Source: Cryptomeria japonica
Lineage: Eukaryota; Streptophyta; Pinopsida; Cupressales; Cupressaceae
Reading direction: 5' to 3'
Length of the DNA stretch: 64,000 bases
Assembly (NCBI RefSeq): GCF_030272615.1
Contig: NC_081409.1
Location: 20,342,260-20,406,259, forward strand
Shown here: positions 45,151 to 56,821 of the stretch, piece after piece
Layout: each line of letters opens with the position of its first letter
How positions within the stretch are numbered: the first letter of the stretch is position 1
Position numbers and translations under genes: made by a program
Notes under the pieces: model-generated
Database searches by the model: none
Told to the model about the DNA's origin: nothing
What the model saw: the letters and a program-made list of their open reading frames with translations, nothing else

Positions 45151-45925
45151 TGTATATGGTGAAAATGGATAACAATAATAACAATATTGAAAGGCTAAAT
45201 GAATTCAACCACCAAACCCTAGCCTAACAACAACAAAGATCCACCATAACATATGAAGATTACCTAAGACAATGTAAATAACTCAAAATCACAAAGATTA
45301 TACCATCACATGTCCAATAGGGTTTTGATCTGCATTCTTCCTATCTCCATTGATCTTGCTTGATATATTTGCTCTCAGATTTTTATATGCACAAGAGCTC
45401 AACAAAGAACGGAATGTGGTTGCAAGTAGGATCGTAGTGTAGCCAAGTACTCCCAAATTGTCGATTAGTCATTAGGGTTTGACAATGAAGAAAGCATCTT
45501 CTTAAATAGAAGACACAATAAGAAATGGAGGGTTAAGATTGAGAGGTGTAAAAGGAGGTCGGCTAGGATTAGAGGGTAGGTATAAGAAATAGTAAAATAA
45601 TGAAAGGGGTAGGTAGTGTATGAATTAAGAGATAAATGACATGTGTCATGTGTAGAAAAAGATAATGAATTAATTAAATAAATAAAGATTTATTTAATTA
45701 ATAGAAGAAGTAGGACAATTAAATAAATAAAATATTTATTTAATTTAGGAAAAGGATAATTTAAATAAATAAATGTATTTATTTAAATGAGAAATAAGGC
45801 TAGAAGAGGATAAATGAATTAATTAAATAAATAAAGATTTATTTAATTAATAGAAGAATTAGGCTTAGATAATTAAATAAATAAAATATTTATTTAATTA
45901 GACATGACAATTTTAGGTGTCTACA
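45151..45925 (-). repeat. E8 3' LTR
   Basis: 775 bp, homologous to the E6 LTRs from tgtatatggtgaaaatgg to ggtgtctaca, including the AT-palindrome cluster. The TATA-like ttatata of E6 reads ttaaata here (about 45503). Its partner is outside the window. Confidence 0.9.
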
Positions 45926-45944
45926 TTTTGCCCCTCTTTGAGAC
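45926..45944 (-). other. E8 polypurine tract
   Basis: The minus strand reads caaagaggggcaaaa before TGTAGACACC, identical to E6. Confidence 0.85.
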
Positions 45945-46271
45945 AATGCGGCTTGTCGCGTTGTTTCAAAGAAGATAAGATGAACTGATACAGAGTTGCC
46001 CCAGAATGGGAATGATATGCCCCCTCGAGAGATTGGATGAAAATGTCTGAAAAGATTGCAGACAATCTCTCGATAAGAAAGAAAGGCTAAAATGGAATGG
46101 TCGGATAAAGTGACAAAGTCACGGGATGAAGAATACTGACTCGGGAAATGAAGGCGAGGGCTAGGGTAGGCTATAAGATAGACCACGGGGGAAATACATC
46201 CTCATTGTCATCTACACATCCATGAGAGATTAGAGTGCAGAGAGAGAAAAGAGCAATAGCAGTCAACAGCG

Positions 46272-47127
46272 ATGGCTTTGGTTCATAGATTTGACCGCGT
46301 TCGCCGATTCCAGAGGCCAGTAGAGGTAGGAGAGCCAGTGAGTACCACAAAACCTCCTCGTACTTTGATGCATTTATTGTTGTCATTAATGCATACTAGG
46401 TAATGTAATAAATGCACGTTTATGTCAGGAAAGCGCGTTTGCATTTGAAAAGTATGAATTTGCATCTTCTAGGTCAAATCGGCAGTTCTGTGATGAACAT
46501 ATGCTGTCGATTGGATAAGCTGCTGAGGGGATACACTCAAGCAGGTCCTCTAGGAAGACTAGGATAGATCAAGGCACTTTGTGATGAACAGTGAGTACCA
46601 AGATATAGTACTTTGTGATGAACAGGGAGTACTGAAATATGAGCAGCACTTTGTGATGAACAGGGAGTGCGAATGTGAGTAACACTTTGTGATGAACAGG
46701 GAGTGTCACACACGTAGTACTTTGTGATGAACAGGGAGTACCACTAGGATAAATAGCCATATGCATTTAGATAAAAAGTAGCATTTTGTGATAACACAGT
46801 GAATGCCACTATAACTGACATGATTGATTTGCTTGACTGCATGAGTATTTGCCGATGCTGGAGTCACGGGAGAGATTCCCGTCGACGCAGAGGTTGCGAC
46901 CTGAGTTGACAGCCGAGGACAGAGCCGCCATCGAGGAGATGGGTTTGAGACATGTGCTGTATGTGCCTGAGTTTCGGGCAAACATGGGTTTGCTGACTGC
47001 GCTGGCCAAGAGATGGCATTCAGAGACATGCACATTTCATTTGCCGATGGGTGAGATGACAGTCACCCTTGAGGATGTCTACAGGATTCTGCGGATACCG
47101 ATTGATGGAGAGTTGATTCCGTATGAT
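46272..47127 (+). pseudogene. E8 antisense plant-mobile-domain ORF, two apparent exons
   Basis: Exon 1 (46272-46337) encodes 22 residues beginning MALVHRFDRVRRFQRP and ends GAGCCA-gtgagt, a good donor in phase 0. Exon 2 begins at 46843 (GAGTATTTGCC). The expected acceptor cag reads cat here, whereas E6 keeps cag. Exon 2 encodes LRHVLYVPEFRANMGLL, SETCTFHLPMGEMTVTLEDV and RIPIDGELIPYD, then a TGA at 47128 where E6 has Gln. These match plant mobile domain motifs. In host proteins of the MAIN/MAIL type and in transposons this domain has poorly defined nuclear roles. Here it is an accessory gene transcribed against gag-pol, broken in this copy. Confidence 0.65.
46577..46806 (+). repeat. Tandem array ctttgtgatgaacagggagt in E8
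   Basis: Five clear copies starting at 46577, 46611, 46649, 46685 and 46720, plus a degenerate sixth near 46786, with unlike spacers of about 14-18 bases. Homologous to 24100-24358 in E6 and in the same inferred intron. Confidence 0.85.
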
Positions 47128-47130
47128 TGA

Positions 47131-48886
47131 GACGGAGACAGGGATGCCCTTAGACGAGTGTTCTAGGATCCAAGACTAGAGATGAGGGTGGGACACGTGG
47201 CATGGGATACCATGACATGGATAGGATTAGCACTACCAATAGTGTTGGCAGGAGTGATCAATGAGTTCCTCTATATCAGTTTTGTACCATTTTGTATAAT
47301 GATCTAGACACCTGTGGGTGATTGTAGCCATATGATTTTGACATCATTGTATCATGACACTTTATATATATATATGAGATGATGCATCTTTGCGGCAGCT
47401 ATATGCATGTGTACCTATGTGATGCTTATGATATGGATGCAAATATGTATATGATGCAATGCAATATTTTTTTGTTCTTTTATGTTTTATATGTGTATGC
47501 ATGATGCAAATGTGAATTTAAGTAATGCAGATGAATATGATTATGCAAATGTAAATTGTGCTAACAGGTGTTGTGTGTAGGATGTGATGCAGTTGTGATA
47601 TCTATATGTATGTATGAAATGCTTATATGTGGTAATGTAGGTGCAACTACATGAAATGCAAATGTTTTTGGTGTGTCATTATACTCAGTCATGTGATAGC
47701 AGGCTACGCGGACTTGAGAAGGACGATGGAAGTCAATCAAGAAAGGGGGATGGAAGATAGAAGATATGAAAGTGAAAGAGCTTCTTGTGCATTATCATCA
47801 TTGAGCTTTATTATGGCAAGTAGGTTATGACAATCGAGGCATATGTTCGACCCAAAAAGTCATTGTACCCGCTTGCATGGAGATAAGACAGTCACAAACA
47901 AGGAATGCCCCAGTTCATACTAGACTCACAGTGTCCTCATATCCTTGGACAAGTCATAGCATTACTAAGAGACAATCCACAGACAACAAATACAAATAGG
48001 TGACGATACCCCATCCTCGCCTTTCTAGTCAAAGACATCCTGGAGATAGAATCTCTAGTCAAAGACATCCCAGAAAAGCTAAAAGACATGTCACCAAAAA
48101 AGATGAAATCAAAAGAAAACCAAGACTCGACACCAACATCCACTGTAGTCCTCAAGTTTAGTGTCTCTTGTCACTTGTATAAGTCTTATTTGATTATGGT
48201 CACAATGTTCACTTTCACAGAAAGGATAGATAGCACTAAACCATATGTTGTCTGAGTCTGTTGAAAGATTTGATTTGTTGAAGCCCATTGTTTCTGCTAT
48301 GTCTCATCTAAAACTGACTGAATCCATGAAACTTTATTGCGGATCTGTGATGCAAATGTTGCTTTATTGCGGATTGTGCGCGGATAGACTGAAGGAAGTT
48401 GGAAGAAACTGTACTCCTCGAAACATGTGATGTTCTCAGTTCCACACCCATTACTAGACGTAGGATTTGCCTTAGCCACAGATAGGATCTGATTTATTGT
48501 GGATGGAAAGGGAATGAAAAGGGAGGGTTATGGATGGCTAACCAATCTTAGGTAGATCAATAACAAGCCATGATGGGAATGGGTAAGTTTATTGTGAACG
48601 AATAGGTTGTGAGTGTGTGCAAAGTGAAAGATGAAAGAGAATCCTGAAGGAGGGAGGAGCAAAGTCTCTACGCATGGCGCTGGTGACCCAGTTTTCACCA
48701 TGGTACTTGCCCAAGGCGCCACCGAAGTGGTTTTCACCATTGGACGAAATTATTTCTCTTTACTTTTTTTGATTTTTCAATTTTTTTTGTGTCACAAGGC
48801 GCCTGTTTGCCAGGTTTTCACCAAGTAACGATTTTATTTTATTTTTGTAATTTTTTTGTATTTTTGAATTAGGATATTCCAGAGAA
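47131..48886. other. E8 region between PMD exon and integrase end
   Basis: Collinear with E6 24700-26507. No convincing long frame. A plus-strand open stretch at 48245-48430 (ESVERFDLLKPI, then LYCGSVMQMLLYCG) is partly shared with E6 25860-26010 and might be a relic of a further antisense exon, but stops differ between copies. The T-rich end (about 48755-48870) is low complexity. Confidence 0.45.
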
Positions 48887-50990
48887 CTATGTGTAAAATC
48901 TACGAAGATGCATGTTGTTGATAGGATCCTCCAAAGGTTCACCTTCTGTAGTTGAGAGCTGATATGCCCCAGATCCATATACCGCTGTGATGATGTAAGG
49001 ACCAAGCCAGTTTGGTTCGAACTTTCCCTTCTTATCTCTGTCTTGCTGATTCTTGGGGTTCTCTCTGAGAACTAAGTCACCTACTTCAAATGTGCGAGGC
49101 TTGACTTTGTGATTGTAACTGCGACTCATTCTTTGTTGGTAAGCCTTGAGATGATTAAAAGCAGTGTGTCTTCGTTCCTCCAGCAGTTCTAGTTCTTGTA
49201 AGCGAGAGACCCTGTAATCTTCATCGTTGATTATGTTTCTCAAAGAGACCCGTAAAGAAGGTAACTCGACCTCAATAGGCAAGATGGCTTCAGCACCATA
49301 GACAAGTGAGTAGGATATAGCTCCTGTAGGTGTGCGGACACTTGTACGATAGGCCCAAAGTGCAGGATTGAGTTGGATATGCCTGTTACGGCCAGCGTCG
49401 TCGACTGTCTTTTTAAGGATTTTGAGAATTGTTTTATTAGACGCCTCAACTTGGCCATTACCTTGGGGGTAATATGGTGTGGAGAAACGGTGAGAGATAT
49501 GGAAGCAGTCACAGAGTTCACGAACATCCTGATTTTTGAAGGGACGCCTGTTATCAGTAATAATGGAAGTAGGAATCCCATATCGGCAAATGATGTAGTT
49601 CAAAATGAAGGTAGCGATTTGTTTCCCAGTAACTTGTGTGAGAGGCACGGCTTCAATCCACTTTGTGAAATACTCTATGGCTGTGATAATGAATTTATGT
49701 CCATTGGAAGAAGGAGGGTGAATCTTGCCTATGAGATCGAGTTCCCACTGACAAAAGGGCCAAGGAGATGCAAGTGGTTGTAGTTCCTGCGCTGGTGCAT
49801 GTATGAGGTCTCCATGAATTTGACACTGCTTACACTTCTTGACAAACTAATATGCATCTTTTTCCATAGTAGGCCAGTAGTATCCAATCCTGATAAGTTT
49901 CTTGGCCAAAGTAGGACCACTAGTATGCGGGCCACATATCCCTTCATGCACTTCTCGTAACGCAATCTGAGCTTCATCATTCTCTAAACATCTAAGAAGG
50001 GTGCCATCTAGACCTCGTCGGTATAAGATATCAGCTAAAATGACGTATCGAGAGGATTGGCGAATGAAAGTACGCCGTTGATTATTTGATAGATCGGGAG
50101 GTAAGATATTGTCACGAAGGTATGTGGATATGGAACCATATAACTGGGATTCAGGACCAACAACACATATCATTTCCGTAGGAGTGATCTCATATGATGG
50201 AATCAGCAAGTTGTCTACCAGGAACTCATAGCAGGTCTCATTTTGCGGCAGATCAATGAGCGAAGCAATTGTAGCCATGGCATCTGCAGCACGATTCTGT
50301 TCTCTTGGTATCTGCTCAAACTCTATCTTTGCGAAGTGCTGTTTCAAATCATCTACCAGTTGTTTGTAGGGCATTAGTTTTTCATCTTTTGTTTGGTAAT
50401 CATCAGTTGCTTGCCGTATGACCAGTTGAGAATCCCCAAAAACACGAAGCTCTTGGATCTTCCACTGAACTGCAATTCTTAATCCAGTTGTTAATGCCTC
50501 ATATTCCGCTATATTGTTGGTGCAAGGAAATGATAAGCGGTATGATTTTGGTATAGAATCGCCTTGAGGAGTTATAAAGAGTATACACGCTCCTGCCCCA
50601 TGCTGTGTATATGAGCCGTCAAAATATAATTACCATGGCTTTGCAGGTGATATTGTTAGAATGGACTCATCTGGAAATTCTGACTGTAGAGGAACATCAT
50701 CTATCATGGGAGCATCTGCTAATTGATCTGTAATGGCTTGTCCTTTGATTGCTTTTCTGTCTACGTATTCGATGTCAAATTCACTCAGAATCATTACCCA
50801 CTTGGCCAGCCGCCCAGTAAGTGTAGCTTTGTTGAGAAGATATTTTAGTGGATCAATTCTGGCAATCAACTTAGTCTTGTGAGTAAGCATATAATGTCGT
50901 AATTTTTGTGAAGCAAAGACCACAACAAGACATGCACGCTCGATTGGTGTGTAATTTAGCTCATATCCTACCAATGTGCGACTGATATAG
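48887..50990 (-). pseudogene. E8 pol, downstream part: RNase H end, second RNase H, integrase
   Basis: Resumes RNase H at the E9 junction (ISRTL, ERACLVVVFASQKLRHYM, KYLLNKATLTGRLAKW). A TAA at 50630 precedes the second, archaeal-type RNase H (YFDGSYTQHGAGACIL, NNIAEYEALTTGL, GDSQLVIRQ). Integrase follows with its zinc-binding region (HEGICGPHTSG, CKQCQIHGD). The core has Asp in WELDLIGKI, Asp in IITDNRRPF and Glu in GNGQVEASN, so the D-D-E triad is intact. The C-terminal region has FEVGDLVLRENPKN, WLGPYIITAVYG and a final MHLRRFYT. A TAG at 49847 replaces a probable Gln. No frameshift. Confidence 0.92.
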
Positions 50991-52195
50991 TGTAGCATCC
51001 TAAAATTGCGACACTTGCAATTTTGACTGCATTTCAGTCTTCACGATGGCGACGCAACACGCAACCTGAATGGAGACCCCGAAACCTGATTACGACACTG
51101 AAAACTGCATTTTCTTGCACCCTGGCCTGAACCTCCTTGCACCCTGTTGTCCCGGGAGGTGGGACCAGAGCGCCCAGCGCCCTGGTCCCTGGGTCCTATT
51201 TTGGGCCTGGTCTCCTAAGGGGTCTCGGGTCTTTTTGTTTGCAAATTGGAAATTAACTTTCCTGGTCGGCCTAAGGTCAGGAAAATCAGTCTATCAGCCC
51301 TAATTGACAAGTATATAAACTACATTTTTCTCTCTCATTTGGAGGAATGGATGAGAAGGACATATGTATACAAGCGTGGAAACTATACTAAAACATTCAA
51401 GCCATTCAAACATTCAAGCATTCAAGCATTCCTTCTAAGTCTCCATTCAAGGCTAAGTGTTGCATTCAAGACAAGGATTCAACCATTGAAGAGGAGATCA
51501 CATACAACATACTACAACAACATACAACATCTATACCTTCGCACATAAGGATACAAACATCCTTAGAACAAGGTATTAGTACTTGTTTTACAGTCATTTA
51601 CATTTACAGCACTTGCTCATTTCTTGGTTAATTCCAAAACCGGGGTTTGACCTAAAGGCAAACCCCTAATCCCTAACCCCCCAATCGTCTTCACTTTTCT
51701 GTGTGTAGGTTGCAGGTACGCGGCTGAAATTGAAGATCTGGAATCCTTGTGCAGAGACGAACAGATCCCCCTTCGTTTTGCGGATTTTTCGGAGGACCGT
51801 GGCGCCGGGCGCCATCGTCCCGACAACTTTTGCTCAAATTTGCAGGACAGCGCCGTATCGATATTTTACTACTAATTCTAGGTCCGCAGCTTCATACTGT
51901 ATCCCTATCTCAGTTTATAAGCGAATCTTTGTCATTTTCTATGCATTCCTAGCTTAATTCTTCTATGCACATTCTTTACAAAAGAGGGTAGCCTTGCTGT
52001 CTTAACCCTTGAAACTCATTTAGCATCCAATCTTGCATTGTGTGGGATTGGATCTTGTGGGTTTCAACCCCTCTTTTGAATGTAAAGTCTCTCCCCTAAG
52101 TGAAAACCATCAACCCTAGTGAATCTCCCTTCTCTCTCCTCGGAGTTGGAAGAGGGGAGAGCAACTAGGGTTCGATCGCGATTTTCCGCTTTACA
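50991..52195 (+). repeat. E9 5' LTR
   Basis: 1205 bp, TGTAG...TTACA. It contains a GC-rich block with gcgcccagcgccctggtcc, a TATA element, repeated cattcaag units (51395-51430) and the module ggaccgtggcgccgggcgcc (51795-51814), which recurs in the leader. Confidence 0.93.
51311..51318 (+). promoter_or_regulatory. TATA element of the E9 5' LTR
   Basis: gtatataa in ttgacaagtatataaac. It is identical in the 3' LTR (57917-57924) and conserved in the old E3 LTR. Confidence 0.6.
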
Positions 52196-53377
52196 TTTTG
52201 GTGAACCCGACGTGAACATCCTTTATGATTATTCATAGTTAGATCTGAAAATTGGATTCCTTGATTACATTTCCATGTTTGATCTTTGGCAAAATTTTAG
52301 AGGTTAATTGCATGAAAACCCTAAATTTTCTTTTTAAGTAATTAAACTTGTGAAATGTTTAATTATTAATGCTTGTTTCAGATCTGCCCTTCTATTACAA
52401 ATTATCAATTCATATGTGTGCTTTAATTTTGAAAATTAAGTGGTTAAGTGTCAAAACCCTAATTTTTGAAACCCTCTTGATTCAACCTTTGTCCGACAAT
52501 TTCACTGATCAAAACATCTCCAAATCAGCTGTAACTTTGGATTCCGCAATAAAATCACAATATCTTTCATCCCTGAAAATTTGGAAAAAAGTTGTGAGGA
52601 CCGTGTGCACTCCGAGCGCCATCGTCCCCGACATTTTTTCTGAAATTTCGGGAGCTAGATCTTACTGTATTTTCCTGCTAAAATCCAGAATTTTGACTGA
52701 TTTTATCAATTTTAACACCTTCAAAATTACAGTCAAAGTTGGTCTTGTGATTGCTTGGATTAAGGCTTCTAAACATTCAAAAATCATCGAAATTGAAATT
52801 TTGTGTCAAAATTGTGTTCTTACTGTCCTAAATCTAAAAAGTGTGTTTGCATTCATTCGAAATTTCAGTGCTTTATTCAAATTCTTACAATTTGTGACTT
52901 TTGAAATTAAGTGCTTAATTACAACAACTTTAATTTCCGCTTTCAAAATTGAATTTTGCGTGAAATTGAGTCAATTTTCAAATTTCAAAATTTGCATTGC
53001 TCTTGACATTCCCTCTAAAATCATAACATTCAAAATTTCAGTTTCCCTCTCTTTTTCAAAATTCAAATTTTGCATTTTTCGACAATCTTGGTAGGGTTCA
53101 ATTTTGAATTTGCAACTTTAATTTGGCCTATCCACAGATTGTAAAATCACTCAATTTTTTCAGATTAGCTCTAAAATCATCATACCTTTCATCCCTGCAA
53201 ATTTCGAAAAAAGTTGCAAGGACCGTGTTGCACTCCGAGCGCCACGGTCCCGGACATTTTCTCCGAAATTTCAGGAGACTGTTGTGATTGCATTTAACAG
53301 CTTAAATCCAGAAGATTGGCTGATTTTAATGAAAATTGCTACCTCTAAATTCAAAATCTTCTCTCTCTTTCTAGTGC
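52196..53377 (+). other. E9 primer-binding site and leader
   Basis: ttttggtgaacccgacgtga follows the LTR directly and has the TGG start of a primer-binding site; I could not assign the tRNA. The leader is AT-rich with an open but low-complexity 241-codon stretch (52369-53094) that I do not call a gene. Two long similar blocks, about 52540-52660 and 53165-53285, share a core of aggaccgtgt, cactccgagcgcca and cggacatttt with nearby aaatttc.ggag. The LTR has a relative of the same block near 51785-51850. Confidence 0.7.
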
Positions 53378-56329
53378 ATGAGTTTTACAACAATAAGCCC
53401 TACTTACACTATTCCCGTTAGACGAAGCCGTAGAATTAAGTCTTTCCGAGGTTTAACTACTGAGGAGATGGAACCTAATTTGAATAGCCTTTTTAACGAG
53501 GACATGGGTAATTCCTCTAATCCTCCTAATGATGAAGAAGCTCTCCATAAGGTTTCTGAAGAACAACTTTTGAAATTGGATAACCAATTTGACGATTTTC
53601 GACAATGGATGTCTCAAGAATACCCTGATAGTCAAGCTCTTCCTTTAATTGAGGGTCTAAAACGTATGCTTCAAAGTGATAAGAATGGATTTGATATTTT
53701 GTGTGGTATTGCACACATTGTGGATTCGAATGTGATGCCTATGAAGAGTTGTGCTGAAAATTTGGGTTATACACAACCTCCTACTCAAGTCAATCATTCT
53801 ATTCCTTTGACAACTCCTATTGCTAGCATACCTACCTTTACATCAAACATAATGGCTACTTCTACACAAGACATTCCTCCTATGATCACCAGTCATGGGG
53901 GCAATCCCTCTTCTTCAATTAACCCTCTTCCTTCATTTAATCTGACTTCTTCATTCATTCCTTCAATGAGTGTCCCTATTATATCTCCACAAATGAACAT
54001 GACGCAAGGGGGCAATTCGTTTAATCATTCCATTCCTCCTTGTAGTGTTCCTCCTGTCCAATCATCTCCTATGACTAATTATCATAGAGTCCCACCACCT
54101 TACTCTTTACCTTCTTTCAATAACATAACACCTCCATCTCAATCTAACACATCCAATATGAATTCTTCGACTGAAGCGACCATTAACAATCTTGCACAAA
54201 CTGTCTCCTCTTTACAACAACAAATTGCCTCTATGAATCAATCTAAGTTTAGTGTGCCCACATTTGATGTTGCGAGCCCACTTTCTCTTGACATTGTTCG
54301 AGCGATCCCTCCTAAACATGTTGAAATCCCGCATTTGGAACTTTATAATGGTAAGGGTGATCCTCTAACACATGTTAAGACCTTTCAAACAATATGTACT
54401 GATTTTGCTTATGACCAAAGGTTGCTTGCAAAACTGTTCACTAGAACATTAAGAGACAAAGCCCTACAATGGTATTGCTCGTTGCCTTCTTATTCTATTA
54501 CTTCTTTTGAACAAATTGCAAATGCTTTCATTCAACAATTTCAAAACAATATAAGTCCTAAAGTTACTTTGATTGATTTAATGCATTGTAAACAAGGTGT
54601 TAAAGAAAAAGTGACTGATTTCATTGGTAGATATAAGCATTTGTATGCTCAAATTTCTTTTCCAGTGCCTGACAATGATATTCAAAGAATCTTTATTTCT
54701 AATTTACAAAAAGATATTCGAGACAAACTTCTGTTTTCTGAGTTTACTTCTTTCCAACAATTGTGTGCCACTCTTCACAATTATCAACTGACTGTGAGTC
54801 AAATGGAACAATCACATCCTATGGCTCTGAGTGATAAGGGTGATAGTAGTCAACAACCATTTGGGAAGTTTAAACCGAACAGAGATTCCATCAAATTCAA
54901 TGAAAACATCATCAACAACAATGTGAATGCAGCATCAGGTGTGCCTCCTATTTCTAAATTTTTCAAGAAAGAAAGAAAGTATACTCCTTTGAATGAATCA
55001 TTGCATAGTATTATGAATAAGTTATTGGAACAAAATGTGCTTACTCTTCCTCCTATAAGACAAATTGATCCTGCAAAGATTACTTCACCTTATTTTGATA
55101 ACAAATCTTTTTGTCAATTTCATCGTCAGCCTGGGCATGATACTGAAAAATGTTTTTCTTTAAAGGGTAAAATTCAAGATTTGATTGATAATAATACTAT
55201 TTCTGTTTCTGGAGTGAATGATAAAGGCAACACATCTGTAGCTCCTCCTAATCAAAACCTTCAAATTTTCACTGATCCATTACCTTCTCATACCTCTAAT
55301 GCAATTGAGACTAATGATTCCTCTCTTTCATCTGATGGTCTTGTGTCTATGACTCCGAATGTGATTAACTTTGTAGAGCAGAAAGAAATCCCTAAAGAAC
55401 CTTCCATCACATTTGATTCTAGTGAAACCATTAGAGCACCTGATGGTCCTTTATACATAGTTGCAAAAGTCAAGAATACACCTTGCCGTGGAGTGCTTAT
55501 TGATCCTTCGTGCATGGTTAATGTTATTACTGAAGAATTTCTTTTTACTTTGCAATTGAATCAAGTGATTTATGACAAAACAGATATGATTGTGAAATTA
55601 TTTGATGCATTTTTTTCTCCTGCAATTGGTTCTATTACGTTGCCTATTGAGGTCCATAACAAATCCCTTGATGTGAACTTTGCTATTATTCCATCTTCCG
55701 AACAATTTCGTGTGAAGCTTGGCTATCCTTGGCTATCTTCCATGAAAGCTATTGCTTCTCCTATTCACAAGTGTTTGAAATTTCCCCATAATGGTGAAGT
55801 TGTTACTGTCAATCATAGTCTCTTTAAATCAGCTGAAAGAACTTCTAGCGTTCCTATTGATTACTTTTGGCCTAAACAATTCCAATCTCTTCCTCCGCGA
55901 AGTGATCATCTTTTCAAATCTTATCAAAAGTGGAAAAAAGATATGATCCTTTCTCTAAGTGAACCTAGAACACCTAAACTTGATATTCCTATCATTCTTG
56001 AGAAGGAAGTTCTTCCTTTGAAAGATAAAACTAATGTCTTTCCTCAAGAAGATTCCCAACCCATCCCTATGGATGTGACTATGTCTATATCTAATAAACT
56101 TCCTGAAAGTAGACCTATCCCTCCTCGTCATGATGGACTTGGTCTCCTTCCTAAACCAAAAATTCCTCCTTTATATGGAGCAGTTCCTCCTCTGTCCTTT
56201 TATAGAGAGAAGAGACCTTCTTCTTCTCCTATTGTCCAGCCTAAGAGACCACAACCTAAACACCCAAGTGCTAAGGATGAGAACATTCCTCCTCCTCAAT
56301 CTTCTCAACTTCCTACTAAGACTAGATGA
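53378..56329 (+). CDS. E9 Gag with degenerate protease, 983 aa
   Basis: ATG at 53378 (MSFTTISPTYTIPVRRSRR). A Pro/Ser/Asn/Thr-rich segment covers about residues 130-290. The Retrotrans_gag core spans residues 310-480 (LELYNGKGDPLTHVKTF, KALQWYCSLPS, FIQQFQNNISPKVTL). Next come KYTPLNESLHSIMNKL near 530 and a knuckle-like CQFHRQPGHDTEKC near 580. A retropepsin-like region near 700 has GVLIDPSCMVNVI where active enzymes have D[TSG]G, so protease is inactive; LGYPWL and KCLKFPHNGEVVTV follow. The blocks align with E8 Gag. It ends at a TGA (56327-56329), but the same frame continues (next entry). This is the longest intact ORF in the window. It would package element RNA and depends on other elements for pol. 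Confidence 0.88.
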   Translation: MSFTTISPTYTIPVRRSRRIKSFRGLTTEEMEPNLNSLFNEDMGNSSNPPNDEEALHKVSEEQLLKLDNQFDDFRQWMSQEYPDSQALPLIEGLKRMLQSDKNGFDILCGIAHIVDSNVMPMKSCAENLGYTQPPTQVNHSIPLTTPIASIPTFTSNIMATSTQDIPPMITSHGGNPSSSINPLPSFNLTSSFIPSMSVPIISPQMNMTQGGNSFNHSIPPCSVPPVQSSPMTNYHRVPPPYSLPSFNNITPPSQSNTSNMNSSTEATINNLAQTVSSLQQQIASMNQSKFSVPTFDVASPLSLDIVRAIPPKHVEIPHLELYNGKGDPLTHVKTFQTICTDFAYDQRLLAKLFTRTLRDKALQWYCSLPSYSITSFEQIANAFIQQFQNNISPKVTLIDLMHCKQGVKEKVTDFIGRYKHLYAQISFPVPDNDIQRIFISNLQKDIRDKLLFSEFTSFQQLCATLHNYQLTVSQMEQSHPMALSDKGDSSQQPFGKFKPNRDSIKFNENIINNNVNAASGVPPISKFFKKERKYTPLNESLHSIMNKLLEQNVLTLPPIRQIDPAKITSPYFDNKSFCQFHRQPGHDTEKCFSLKGKIQDLIDNNTISVSGVNDKGNTSVAPPNQNLQIFTDPLPSHTSNAIETNDSSLSSDGLVSMTPNVINFVEQKEIPKEPSITFDSSETIRAPDGPLYIVAKVKNTPCRGVLIDPSCMVNVITEEFLFTLQLNQVIYDKTDMIVKLFDAFFSPAIGSITLPIEVHNKSLDVNFAIIPSSEQFRVKLGYPWLSSMKAIASPIHKCLKFPHNGEVVTVNHSLFKSAERTSSVPIDYFWPKQFQSLPPRSDHLFKSYQKWKKDMILSLSEPRTPKLDIPIILEKEVLPLKDKTNVFPQEDSQPIPMDVTMSISNKLPESRPIPPRHDGLGLLPKPKIPPLYGAVPPLSFYREKRPSSSPIVQPKRPQPKHPSAKDENIPPPQSSQLPTKTR

Positions 56330-56821
56330 AATCGTTCTGCACGTGAACGCCGACGAAAGCGTCGTCTTAGAGCTCAAGCAGCTGCTTCTCAAACTTTGCA
56401 ATCTCCAAAAACACCTTCAACAAGCATTATTCCATTTTCTCCTCAGCTGGACATTGAGCCTAAATCTCCTAAACATAAGATGCATGATGGTTTTGATCCT
56501 GTGCGAGTTAAAGATCCTATTTTTATAAATCTTGATGATGATATAGATGAAAATGTTATTCATGATGAAAATGTTACTCCTCTTGCTTCTGATAGTGAAT
56601 ATGAACTTGTTGATATTGATAACCATTTATCTAATGAATTTTCTAAAGCACTTATCCTAGCTCCTAGACAAGAACAACGTGGCTCAGAACATGAACATAG
56701 CCCTTGTTTGGATCTTGTGATAGCTCCATCTACTGTGTTGGATGTTCCTCCTCTAGCGTGTTCCCTGCCTTCCCGAAACATTGATCAGCAAGATCGGGGG
56801 GTAGATGACGTGCTAGACTAG
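56330..56821 (+). pseudogene. E9 Gag C-terminal tail beyond an in-frame TGA
   Basis: 164 codons in the same frame as Gag, open to a TAG at 56819-56821. It begins with a very basic stretch (SARERRRKRRLRAQ), continues acidic (FINLDDDIDENVIHDEN) and ends GVDDVLD. The TGA follows an AGA codon and precedes AAT. A CGA-to-TGA change fits the surrounding Arg-rich sequence and the deamination pattern of other stops here. Stop readthrough is the alternative. The basic run resembles a nuclear-localisation or RNA-binding signal. Confidence 0.7.

Noticed and set aside
48245-48430. Extra exon of the antisense PMD ORF
   Set aside because: Open in E8, but the homologous E6 stretch (about 25860-26010) has stops and indels in that frame and no splice sites were convincing. 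Left as unproven.
52369-53094. Open 241-codon frame in the E9 leader
   Set aside because: AT-rich low-complexity sequence dominated by Ile, Phe, Leu, Ser and Lys, no domain, and it spans the duplicated leader modules. Likely chance openness.
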